Of a stretch of 64,000 bases of DNA, positions 42,236 to 50,484 are shown one piece after another. Within the stretch, counting starts at the first letter, position 1. Every line of letters begins with the position of its first letter. The DNA comes from Beijerinckiaceae bacterium. Its GTDB lineage: Bacteria > Pseudomonadota > Alphaproteobacteria > Rhizobiales > Beijerinckiaceae. The notes under the pieces were generated by a model that saw only the letters and a program-made list of their open reading frames with translations, was not told where the DNA came from and searched no databases. Where the stretch lies: positions 42,190 through 106,189 of the forward strand of contig CANGBX010000010.1 of NCBI GenBank assembly GCA_947452455.1, given 5' to 3'. Made by a program: the position numbers and the translations under genes.

Positions 42236-42539
42236 GACTCATTGGTGGAAGACACCAGCGAATCAGTCCGCATTAGGAATATACGCAAGTGAGTCCAGTC
42301 GCCTAGAGTCGCCTCGCTCTGTGGGTTGCAAATTTGTGGAGTCGTGACCGCGCGTCTTTGACTCAAGTTATTGTCTCCACAGACGTTCTGACTCTCGCGA
42401 GTCATGTCATGCGGCACTTAAATGGCCTGTGGAATCTTTTTCAACGCGCTTGCAGATGAGTCATGTGAGTCACGTTGGACTCCTTTTGGACTCTTCTTGT
42501 TCTTTTTGCGCGTTAACCTTTTGCGTTCAGCTGTGACTC
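42236..42539. promoter_or_regulatory. Cluster of 14 GANTC (CcrM-type) methylation sites
   Basis: GANTC sites begin at 42236, 42260, 42291, 42306, 42339, 42360, 42390, 42399, 42432, 42458, 42467, 42478, 42489 and 42535. Twelve are GACTC/GAGTC and two are GAATC. Chance predicts about one such site per 256 bp. All but the last are in the non-coding gap between ubiK and ybjN. GANTC is the target of the cell-cycle methylase CcrM in Alphaproteobacteria. No gene was found in this ~370-bp gap. Confidence 0.8.
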
Positions 42540-42770
42540 AAGTTCTGCCAAACGTGCAGCGAGCTTTTCATTTTCTTCACGAGCGAGGATGGCCATTTCG
42601 CGCACGGCTTCGAATTCTTCGCGCGTGACGACATCCATCGTGGAGAGCAGGCGCTCAATTTGAGTCTTGGCGAGGGTTTCTGCTTCGCGGCGCACGCCTT
42701 GAGCCATTCCGGCCGCGTCCGTCATCAGGCGGGCGAGATCATCAAGGATCGGATTGTTGGTCTGCGGCAT
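42513..42770 (-). CDS. ubiK: Accessory factor UbiK-family protein
   Basis: An 85-residue BMFP/YqiC-type protein, mostly a C-terminal coiled coil (EEFEAVREMAILAREENEKLAARLAELESQL, read in parts) after an amphipathic N-terminal helix. In E. coli UbiK aids aerobic ubiquinone synthesis and trimerises through the coil. It is divergent from lgt. Its end borders the GANTC cluster. Confidence 0.88.
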   Translation of the reverse strand: MPQTNNPILDDLARLMTDAAGMAQGVRREAETLAKTQIERLLSTMDVVTREEFEAVREMAILAREENEKLAARLAELESQLNAKG

Positions 42771-42901
42771 GGCGGCGGTCTCTCATTTCTCAAGAAGGCC
42801 CTCTTTTCGCGCCTTGTGCGGGCAAGCGCAAGAGGGGGCAGCGCCCAGCCTTGACGGCGGCAGGCTTGGCAGCGCATCACCACATGGTCAGAGGAGCTTT
42901 T

Positions 42902-43729
42902 ATGCCGCTTTTCGCTGTGCCGTTCCCGGTGATTGATCCGGTTCTTATCGACATCGGTCCGCTGCCGATCCGCTGGTATGCGCTCGCCTATATTGCGGGG
43001 CTCCTTCTCGGCTGGTGGCTCATGCGCCGTCTCGTCGCGCAGGAGCAGCTCTGGGACGGGCGTGTGCGCCCAACCATCGTGAGCCTTGATGATCTGCTCG
43101 TCTATGCGGCGCTCGGCGTCGTGATCGGTGGGCGCATGGGCTATGTGCTCTTTTACAATCTCGATTATTTTCTGGCTCACCCCGCATCTATCCCCGCTGT
43201 TTGGGAAGGCGGCATGTCGTTCCACGGCGGGCTTGTGGGTGCAACGCTCGGCATCTGGCTGTTTGCGCGGCGTGAGAAAGTGCCGATGCTGTCCGTCACC
43301 GATCTGTGCGCGGCTGTTGTGCCGCTTGGTATTTTCTTTGGGCGTCTTGCCAATTTCATCAAGCCGGAATTATGGGGCCGCGTCAGCGATGTGGATTGGG
43401 CCATGGTGTTTCCCGATGCCGCAGCTGGGCCTTTCCCGCGCCATCCCAGCCAGCTCTATGAAGCCGCCACAGAAGGCGTGTTGCTTTTTGCTCTGCTGAT
43501 GTTGGCTGTGCGCATGGGGGCTCTGAAACGGCCCGGTCTTGTGACAGGCCTGTTTGGTGTGGGCTATGGGCTTGCGCGCATCTTTTGCGAATTCTTCCGC
43601 GAGCCTGATCCCCAGCTCGGCTTTTTGTTTGGCGGTGCGACCATGGGCATGTTGCTGTCGCTGCCGCTGGTCTTGGCTGGTCTCTTTCTCATCGCGCGTG
43701 GATCGCGTGCACGGGAGATGAAGCCTTGA
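42902..43729 (+). CDS. lgt: Prolipoprotein diacylglyceryl transferase
   Basis: Lgt moves diacylglyceryl from phosphatidylglycerol to the lipobox Cys, the first lipoprotein maturation step, in the inner membrane. 275 residues with about seven helices. IRWYALAYIAG, GGRMGYVLFYN, GGMSFHGGLVGA, FGRLANFIKPELWG (Lgt signature) and RHPSQLYEA are present. GAGGAG lies at ideal spacing before the ATG at 42902. The next gene overlaps its stop. Confidence 0.96.
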   Translation: MPLFAVPFPVIDPVLIDIGPLPIRWYALAYIAGLLLGWWLMRRLVAQEQLWDGRVRPTIVSLDDLLVYAALGVVIGGRMGYVLFYNLDYFLAHPASIPAVWEGGMSFHGGLVGATLGIWLFARREKVPMLSVTDLCAAVVPLGIFFGRLANFIKPELWGRVSDVDWAMVFPDAAAGPFPRHPSQLYEAATEGVLLFALLMLAVRMGALKRPGLVTGLFGVGYGLARIFCEFFREPDPQLGFLFGGATMGMLLSLPLVLAGLFLIARGSRAREMKP

Positions 43730-44817
43730 GCGAGCTGAAGCGCATCTTGCAAGAATCCATCGCGCATGACGGGCCGATGGGGCTCGATACTTTCATGGCT
43801 GTGTGCCTCGGCCATTCACGCCACGGCTATTATATGACGCGCGATCCTTTCGGCGTGAAAGGTGACTTCGTCACCGCGCCGGAAATTTCGCAAATGTTTG
43901 GCGAGCTGATCGGGCTCTGGGCGGCAGAAGCATGGATGACGCTCGGTGCGCCCGAGAAAATTCATCTGATCGAATTGGGACCGGGGCGCGGCACGCTGAT
44001 GTCCGATGCTTTGCGCGCGGCACGGATCTCGAACGAATTTTCATCCGCACTCGAAGTTCATCTTGTCGAGACGAGCCCCGTGTTGCGCGAGATGCAAGAG
44101 CATGCGCTGGCACAAGCCACCGTGCCCGTGTCTTGGCATAAGAGCCTTGATGAGGTGCCGGAAGGGCCATCCATCATCATTGCCAATGAGTTTTTCGATT
44201 GTCTGCCCGTTCGCCATTATGTGAAGGCATCCGGCCAATGGCATCAACGCTTGATCGGGCTCGATGCGCAAGGCGAGCTTGCTTTCGGTCTCGCACCCGA
44301 TGCGGAAGCCTTGCTCACCATGGAGGCGCCGGATGGTGCTGTGCTGGAAATCTCGCCTGCCTCGCAATTGATGATGACGCAGATCGCCACTCGTATCGCC
44401 ATTGGACAGGCTTCGGCTCTGATCATTGATTATGGTCATGCTGAAACAGGCTATGGCGAAACATTGCAGGCTTTGCGCGCGCACAAATCTGTTCCGGCTT
44501 TGGCATGTCCGGGTGAGGCTGACCTCACTGCACATGTCGATTTTGCAGCTCTCACGCGCGCTGCGCAGGCTGCGGGCGCAGATGTCTTTGGCCCCGTCTC
44601 GCAAGGTGAATTGCTGATGCGGCTTGGCATTGCGCAACGCGCAGAAGCTTTGAAGAAACGCGCCAGCGAAGAGCAGGCCCAAGCGATTGATCTGGCGCTC
44701 GCCCGCCTTGTGACAGAGCGTGTGGGTTCATCCCCCGGCATGGGCACTTTGTTCAAGGCTATTGCTGTTGCTCCGCGTGGTGCCGCTGTGCCAGCTGGCT
44801 TTCGGCGCGAGGCGTGA
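43726..44817 (+). CDS. MidA/NDUFAF7-type class I SAM-dependent methyltransferase
   Basis: 363 residues of the COG1565 family. In mitochondria NDUFAF7 dimethylates an arginine of complex I subunit NDUFS2; bacterial targets are mostly untested. Motif I is LIELGPGRGTLMSDALRA, preceded by the family N-terminus MGLDTFMAVCLGHSRHGYY. IIANEFFDCLPVRHY and ALIIDYGHAETGYG follow. The TTG start at 43726 overlaps the lgt stop (TTGA) and keeps the conserved N-terminus. It is coupled to lgt and pgeF. Confidence 0.9.
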   Translation: MSELKRILQESIAHDGPMGLDTFMAVCLGHSRHGYYMTRDPFGVKGDFVTAPEISQMFGELIGLWAAEAWMTLGAPEKIHLIELGPGRGTLMSDALRAARISNEFSSALEVHLVETSPVLREMQEHALAQATVPVSWHKSLDEVPEGPSIIIANEFFDCLPVRHYVKASGQWHQRLIGLDAQGELAFGLAPDAEALLTMEAPDGAVLEISPASQLMMTQIATRIAIGQASALIIDYGHAETGYGETLQALRAHKSVPALACPGEADLTAHVDFAALTRAAQAAGADVFGPVSQGELLMRLGIAQRAEALKKRASEEQAQAIDLALARLVTERVGSSPGMGTLFKAIAVAPRGAAVPAGFRREA

Positions 44818-44822
44818 GAGCC

Positions 44823-45596
44823 ATGTCTTTGCCAATCATCCAGAGCGATGTCTTGCAGGCTGATGGTATTTCACATGCCTTCTTCACGCGTCAGGGCGGT
44901 GTGTCGCAAGGTGTTTATGCCGGCCTCAATGGCGGGCGTGGGTCGCGCGACAATCCAGAACATGTGGCAGAAAATCTCGGGCGCATGGCTGATCAGCTCG
45001 GTGTGGTGCGTGACAATTTTCTGCTGCCCTATCTCGTCCATTCGCCTGATTGTGTGATGGTCGATGCGCCTTTTGGTGCTGAGCGACCGCGCTGTGATGC
45101 GCTTGTCACAAAAACACGCGGGCTTGCGCTGGGTGTGACGGGCGCTGATTGCGGCATCCTGCTTTTTTGTGATGCGCAAGCCGGTGTGATTGGCGCAGCC
45201 CATGCAGGATGGAAGGGCGCTTTCACCGGCGTGCTGGAAACCACTTTGCAAAAGATGGAAGAGGTTGGCGCATCTCGCCCCTCCATTCATGTTGTGCTTG
45301 GTCCCACTATTGCGCAGGCGTCTTATGAAGTGGGGCCGGAGTTTCGCGCGCGCTTTATTGAAGCTGACCCCATGAATGCGTGGTTCTTTGCGCCTTCAGA
45401 GCGCGAGGCGCATCACATGTTTGATTTGCCCGCTTATATCGGTGCGCGTTTGAAAGCCAGTGGCGTGGGGCGTTTTCAAAATCTGGCGCTGGACACTTAT
45501 GCCGATGAGGCGCGGTTTTATTCCTACCGCCGTTCGGTGCATCGCCAAGAAGATGATTATGGTCGGCTCGTCGCTGCCATTGCGCTTGGTGCCTAA
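44823..45596 (+). CDS. pgeF: Peptidoglycan editing factor PgeF (YfiH/DUF152)
   Basis: A 257-residue member of the laccase-like YfiH family. In E. coli PgeF removes wrongly incorporated L-Ser from UDP-MurNAc precursors; other members act on purine nucleosides. The metal site is visible in HSPDC, TGADCGILLFCD and AAHAGWKGA. FTRQGGVSQGVYAGLN is the family start. A GTG at 44814 overlaps the previous gene; the ATG at 44823 is preferred for family length. Confidence 0.92.
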   Translation: MSLPIIQSDVLQADGISHAFFTRQGGVSQGVYAGLNGGRGSRDNPEHVAENLGRMADQLGVVRDNFLLPYLVHSPDCVMVDAPFGAERPRCDALVTKTRGLALGVTGADCGILLFCDAQAGVIGAAHAGWKGAFTGVLETTLQKMEEVGASRPSIHVVLGPTIAQASYEVGPEFRARFIEADPMNAWFFAPSEREAHHMFDLPAYIGARLKASGVGRFQNLALDTYADEARFYSYRRSVHRQEDDYGRLVAAIALGA

Positions 45597-46282
45597 GCGG
45601 GCTCCGCGACAAACATCATGCGTGTCTGGTTGTGGCCGATATTGTTCGGTGAGCGATGCGCACGGAATCCATGGGCAGAAAAAAGCGTCTCGATATCTTG
45701 CGGCGCATAGCGCGTGAGGCCGATTTCTTCCCGCAATTTGCGATAGTCAGAAAAGAAGGTCGAGACGAGGCCTATAAGGGCCGGAATGAGAAAGCCTCCT
45801 GTCCATGCAAAATTGAGCAGGGCTTTGACATCATCAATCGCATCGGCTTCTTTGGGAATGACATCGGCAATGACCAGTTTGCCACTGTCTTTCAGCTTAC
45901 GACGTGCCACATCGAGCAAAGCTTCGAATTCCGTATGGCTCAGATATTGGATCATCGAATTGGCGATGAAGAGATCGAGCGAATGGTCAGGTAGGGCCTC
46001 GAGAGCCTCTGAGGACAAAACGACAATGCGCTGGTTATGGGTAAAGCGCAGACGCAAGCTGTCCTGCACTTTGGGGGCCGTATCAAAAAGGTAGAGCATT
46101 GCACAGCGTGCGGCGACGGCTTCAGAGCCTTCCGCTTCGCCGCAGCCATAATCGAGAACGACCATCTCTTGTGAGGGCACGAGCGCCGCAATGTCTTTGG
46201 CAATGCGGTCGTAATGCAGCGCGCGGTGGCGCTCATTCACATAGATTGAATGCGTTCCGTTCCAGAACTCACGCCAAGACAT
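45593..46282 (-). CDS. Class I SAM-dependent methyltransferase, unknown substrate
   Basis: 229 residues. Motif I VVLDYGCGEAEGSE, motif II-like MLYLFDTAP, and LFIANSMIQYLSH, where the family places the reaction site. A hydrophobic stretch at ~165-185 (GGFLIPALIGLVSTFF) suggests a membrane-near or lipid substrate. It overlaps the end of convergent pgeF by 3 bp and is followed upstream by carA. It may modify lipids or surface molecules, but this is inference. Confidence 0.8.
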   Translation of the reverse strand: MSWREFWNGTHSIYVNERHRALHYDRIAKDIAALVPSQEMVVLDYGCGEAEGSEAVAARCAMLYLFDTAPKVQDSLRLRFTHNQRIVVLSSEALEALPDHSLDLFIANSMIQYLSHTEFEALLDVARRKLKDSGKLVIADVIPKEADAIDDVKALLNFAWTGGFLIPALIGLVSTFFSDYRKLREEIGLTRYAPQDIETLFSAHGFRAHRSPNNIGHNQTRMMFVAEPA

Positions 46283-46374
46283 TCTTTACCCGCGAGCGTT
46301 TCCCCTGACTTCTCCCTAGCATGGGAGGAGCCTTGTGTCGCTAGAGCGCGAGATCAGGGAAATGTGATCGGGTT

Positions 46375-47595
46375 TTAGGCTTTAGTCTTTGGTTGCGCAG
46401 GCATTTTGCCCTGCATCATCTCGACGAAACGGGCGAAGAGATAATGACTGTCGCGTGGGCCGGGCGAGGCTTCCGGATGATGCTGGACGGAAAAAGCCGG
46501 ACGGTCGGTGAGTGCAATGCCGCAATTCGAACCGTCGAAGAGCGAGCGATGCGTCTCGACCGCATTGGCGGGCAATGTCTTGGGGTCGACCGCAAAGCCG
46601 TGGTTCATCGAAACGATTTCGACCTTGTCGGTTGTGAAATCTTTCACCGGATGGTTTGCGCCATGGTGGCCCTGATGCATTTTCGCGGTCTTGGCGCCAA
46701 CGGCGAGTGCGAGCATCTGGTGACCCAAGCAAATGCCGAAGGTCGGCACTTTCGCGTCGAGAATTTTCTTGATCACCGGCACGGAATATTTGCCGGTTTC
46801 TGCCGGATCGCCGGGGCCGTTCGACAGGAACACGCCATCCGGCTTCATCGCGAGAATCTCATCCGCACTGGTGGTGGCGGAGACAACGGTCACGTCGCAG
46901 CCTGCATCAGCGAGTAGGCGCAGAATGTTGCGCTTCACGCCATAATCAATCGCGACAACTTTGAACTTGGTGTTCTTGGCTGTGCCATAGCCTTCGCCGA
47001 GTTTCCAGGTGGTTTCATTCCACTTGTAGCTCTGCGCGGTGGTGACGCCCGGCACAAGGTCCATGCCGTCAATGCCCGGCCATTCCTTGGCCTGCTTCTT
47101 TAGAGCGGCCACATCGAACTTGCCTTCGGGGTCATGTGCGATCACGGCATTGGGCATGCCTTTTTCGCGAATGAGCGCAGTCAGCGCGCGTGTGTCGATG
47201 CCGCACAGACCAACAATCTTGCGGGCCTTGAGCCAAGCATCGAAATGGCGCGTGGCGCGATGATTGGCAGGCTCGGTGATCGGGGCCTGCAAGATGACGC
47301 CGCGAATGCCGCTCTCGGCAGCCATATTCACCGTTTCAATATCTTCCTCATTCGTGCCGACATTGCCGACATGCGGGAAGGTGAAGGTGACGATCTGGCC
47401 CGAATAAGACGGGTCGGTGAGAATTTCTTCGTAGCCCGTGATGGCGGTGTTGAAGCAGACTTCGCCAACGGAGGTGCCAACGGCCCCTAAGCCAAAACCT
47501 TCGATCACTGTGCCGTCGGCCAGAACCAGAAGGGCGGTGGCCACCGGCTTTTGCCAGCCTTGGTTTGCGGCTTTGTCTTGAACGGGCGTTGTCAT
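46375..47595 (-). CDS. carA: Carbamoyl-phosphate synthase small subunit
   Basis: CarA is the glutaminase that feeds ammonia to CarB. 406 residues. The N-terminal CarA domain shows GTSVGEVCFNTAITGYQE-like GEVCFNTAITGYEEILTDPSY, and the C-terminal amidotransferase has the nucleophile elbow FGICLGHQMLALA plus His/Glu in QHHPEASPG. carB is far away (16223-19549, opposite strand), although the two genes are often adjacent in other bacteria. It is divergent from yqeY. Confidence 0.97.
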   Translation of the reverse strand: MTTPVQDKAANQGWQKPVATALLVLADGTVIEGFGLGAVGTSVGEVCFNTAITGYEEILTDPSYSGQIVTFTFPHVGNVGTNEEDIETVNMAAESGIRGVILQAPITEPANHRATRHFDAWLKARKIVGLCGIDTRALTALIREKGMPNAVIAHDPEGKFDVAALKKQAKEWPGIDGMDLVPGVTTAQSYKWNETTWKLGEGYGTAKNTKFKVVAIDYGVKRNILRLLADAGCDVTVVSATTSADEILAMKPDGVFLSNGPGDPAETGKYSVPVIKKILDAKVPTFGICLGHQMLALAVGAKTAKMHQGHHGANHPVKDFTTDKVEIVSMNHGFAVDPKTLPANAVETHRSLFDGSNCGIALTDRPAFSVQHHPEASPGPRDSHYLFARFVEMMQGKMPAQPKTKA

Positions 47596-47827
47596 GGCTC
47601 TACACCGTCTTTCGCGCGTTCGGGCGCGGCGCGTGAAACGCTGGCGCGGCCGGACGGTTGGATTACGAGAATCTTAAGGGTCGCGGCCACCATAAAGGGC
47701 GCGAAGTTCGCGCGGAAGCTAGGTGAGGCCTCCTTCCGCGTCAACCCTGTGGGATAGTCAGAAGGCTGAGAATTTTCAGCCGTTTAGTCGGGCGTGTCGA
47801 AGCGCCGCCGGATGAGGAGAACAGATC

Positions 47828-48283
47828 ATGTCGCTGCGCGAGCGTTTCACGCAAGAAATGAAAGACGCCATGAAGGGCGGCGACAAGAGCCGCTTGGCCG
47901 CTATCCGTATGATTCAAGCCGCTTTGAAGGATCGCGACATTGAGGCGCGCGGGGCCGGCAAAGAGGTTTCCGAAGAGGATATTCTGGCTCTCCTCCAGAA
48001 AATGGTGAAGAGCCGCCAAGAATCGCTCGCCATGTATGAGCAGGCGGGCCGTGAAGATCTGGCGGCGACCGAGCGTGGTGAAATCACGGTCATCCAGAGC
48101 TTCTTGCCCGCGCAAATGTCGGACGAGGATGTGAAGGCCGCCATCGCCGCCGCCATCACCGAGACGGGTGCCACCGCCATGAAGGACATGGGCAAGGTGG
48201 TCGGTGCGCTGAAGGCCAAATTCACGGGCCAGATGGATTTCGCCAAGGCCAGCGCTTTGGTGAAGGCCGCTCTGAACGGCTAA
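47828..48283 (+). CDS. yqeY: GatB/YqeY domain-containing protein
   Basis: 151 residues of the YqeY family, resembling the tail of the GatB amidotransferase subunit; possibly tRNA-linked. KSRLAAIRMIQAALKDRDIEARG, SRQESLAMYEQAGREDLAATE and GATAMKDMGKVVGALKAKF are typical. GAGGAG precedes the ATG at 47828. It precedes dnaG-rpoD, a common alphaproteobacterial version of the macromolecular-synthesis operon. Confidence 0.93.
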   Translation: MSLRERFTQEMKDAMKGGDKSRLAAIRMIQAALKDRDIEARGAGKEVSEEDILALLQKMVKSRQESLAMYEQAGREDLAATERGEITVIQSFLPAQMSDEDVKAAIAAAITETGATAMKDMGKVVGALKAKFTGQMDFAKASALVKAALNG

Positions 48284-48404
48284 GGCGGCTGGCCCACAGG
48301 GCTAAACCCTGTGGATAAGGTGAAAAAACGCGGCGTTGCGCGCCCCCCGTGTTTTTGGGCCGCTCCCCTCCTATATGAAGGGGTCTCAGGAGCTTGCCGC
48401 CCGT

Positions 48405-50360
48405 ATGCGCTTTCCGCCGTCCTTTCTTGATGAGATCAAGGCCCGGCTTCCGGTTTCGGAAGTCGTGCGTCGGCGCGTCAAATTGCAGAAGTCGGGCCGC
48501 GAGTGGAAAGGCCTCTCTCCCTTCAATTCGGAAAAGACACCCTCCTTCTTCGTCAATGATCAGAAGATGGCGTGGTTTGATTTTTCCTCCGGCCGCAATG
48601 GCAATGTCTTTGACTTCGTCATGGAGACGGAAGGGCTGACATTCCCCGAGGCTGTCGAGCGGCTGGCCTCGGAAGCCGGTCTCTCGCTGCCCACCGTCAC
48701 GCCCGAAATGCAGGAGCGTGAGCGCAAGCGCACAAGCCTGCAAGATGTACTCGAACTCGCAGCCGCTTTTTTCGAAAGCCAGTTGCAAGCCCAGATGGGT
48801 GCGCGTGCGCGCGGTTATCTGGCGGATCGTGGTCTTGGGCCAGCCATCCAGAAACAATTCCGCATCGGCTATTCACCGAATGAGAAATTTGCACTGCGTG
48901 ATTATCTCGCAGGCAAAGGCGCGACTGCCGAGCAGATGATCGAGACAGGTCTGCTGGTGCACGGCGAAGATATTGCTGTGCCCTATGATCGCTTTCGTGA
49001 TCGTGTGATGTTTCCGATCTGTGATCGCGGCGGCAAAGTCATCGCATTTGGTGGGCGCGCCCTCGATAAAGAAGTGAGCGCGAAATATCTCAATTCGCCT
49101 GAAACACCGCTGTTTCACAAAGGTTCCGTTGTTTACAATCACCACAATGCGCGCAAGGCCGCGCATGACAAAGGACAGGTGATTGCGGTCGAAGGTTATG
49201 TCGACGTCATTTCGATGAGCGTCGCGGGCTTTCCCAATGTTGTGGCGCCACTTGGTACAGCGCTGACCCCCGACCAATGCGAATTGCTTTGGCGGATGAG
49301 CGAAGAGCCGATCCTGTGTTTCGATGGTGATCGTGCTGGGCGCAAAGCCGCCTACCGCGCCATCGATACGGCGCTGCCGTTGATTGGTCCGGGCAAAAGT
49401 CTGCGCTTTGCTTTTTTGCCTGACGGGCAAGACCCTGACGATCTCGCCCGTTCCGGTGGGCATGACGCGATTGCAGACGTGCTCAATGGCGCGCGCCCTC
49501 TGGTGGACGTGATGTGGACGCGCGAGACGGAGGCGGGCCCGCTCGATACGCCCGAACGCCGCGCGGCATTGGAGCGTCGTCTCTCCGAGCTGATGAATGA
49601 AATTCGCGACGAGACGTTGCGCCGCTATTACCGCGATGAAATCCGGTCCCGACTTGATGTGTTGTCGGGGCGTGGGCAGGGCGGTGCTTACCAGCGCGGC
49701 GGGGCGCGGCGCGCAGGTCCGCAGGCCCGTGGTGGCATGATGCCGGGCGCCCGTCCGGCTCGGGGCGGCTATGGTGGCTTCTACCAGCCGCCCGCCTATA
49801 CGGCGGCACCACCTCCGATCAGCGCGGCTCTGACGCGGAGCCGGGTTTTTTCGGGTTCGGGTGGCATTGCCCGCCGCGAGGCAGAAATTCTGCTCAATCT
49901 TCTCAATCATCCGGGGCTTCTCGCCCAATATGCCGAGGATCTGGCTGAAATTGAATTTGTGGGGCGCGAAACCACCCGTTTGCGCTCTGCGATGACGGCT
50001 CTGGCGGCCGAAACCTATGCGGATCATGTGGAATTGCGTCTGGCGCTCGACCGGATGGGGCTTGAGCCCGAGCGCTTGGCGGTGGAGGCCGCGGCTCTGC
50101 CTATGCCCTGGCCCTTGAAGCCGGATGCGGCAGAAAACGACGCAGGCGAGGTTTTGCGGCAGGCGCTGGCCTTGCATCGGCGCGCGCGGGCATTACATAG
50201 GGAACTCAAATCTGCCGAAATCGCTCTGGGCGAGGATGCCAGCGAGCAAAACCTTGCGAGGCTGCGCGAGATTCAGGCGGAGCTTTCCGGGATTGAGGGA
50301 CGCGAGGCGGCGGTCGAGGGGTTTGGACTATCCTCCGGGCGCGAAGGACAGGTTTTGTGA
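48405..50360 (+). CDS. dnaG: DNA primase, with zinc-finger ligands replaced
   Basis: DnaG lays the RNA primers for replication. 651 residues from ATG 48405 (MRFPPSFLDEI, the usual start in relatives; AGGAG is 12 nt upstream). The normal CHC2 zinc motif (CPFH ... YHCFGC) reads SPFN at 38-41 and WFDFSS at 57-62, so all four ligand positions are changed (S38, N41, D59, S62). The TOPRIM core is intact (VIAVEGYVDVI, CFDGDRAG). A Gly/Arg/Pro-rich linker and a DnaB-binding C-terminal domain follow. The zinc-less form is known in some Hyphomicrobiales. Confidence 0.95.
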   Translation: MRFPPSFLDEIKARLPVSEVVRRRVKLQKSGREWKGLSPFNSEKTPSFFVNDQKMAWFDFSSGRNGNVFDFVMETEGLTFPEAVERLASEAGLSLPTVTPEMQERERKRTSLQDVLELAAAFFESQLQAQMGARARGYLADRGLGPAIQKQFRIGYSPNEKFALRDYLAGKGATAEQMIETGLLVHGEDIAVPYDRFRDRVMFPICDRGGKVIAFGGRALDKEVSAKYLNSPETPLFHKGSVVYNHHNARKAAHDKGQVIAVEGYVDVISMSVAGFPNVVAPLGTALTPDQCELLWRMSEEPILCFDGDRAGRKAAYRAIDTALPLIGPGKSLRFAFLPDGQDPDDLARSGGHDAIADVLNGARPLVDVMWTRETEAGPLDTPERRAALERRLSELMNEIRDETLRRYYRDEIRSRLDVLSGRGQGGAYQRGGARRAGPQARGGMMPGARPARGGYGGFYQPPAYTAAPPPISAALTRSRVFSGSGGIARREAEILLNLLNHPGLLAQYAEDLAEIEFVGRETTRLRSAMTALAAETYADHVELRLALDRMGLEPERLAVEAAALPMPWPLKPDAAENDAGEVLRQALALHRRARALHRELKSAEIALGEDASEQNLARLREIQAELSGIEGREAAVEGFGLSSGREGQVL

Positions 50361-50484
50361 AGATATGAGCGGGGAGCCCTCGGGGCTCGCCCGCCAATAT
50401 CGTTATTTAGGACCGGCTTAAGGCCGGTCGGCCTAGGATTGGCCCCACGTGATTCGGGCCGCCAAGGCAGGATGGAGTTTGAGG

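Noticed and set aside
42141..42512. Replication origin at the GANTC cluster
   Set aside because: No full DnaA box (TTATCCACA) was found in it and no hemE, parAB, gidA or dnaA gene is nearby, so an origin call is not justified, although the cluster itself is striking.
48873..50177. A 434-residue minus-strand open frame inside dnaG
   Set aside because: Antisense shadow of a clear primase gene.
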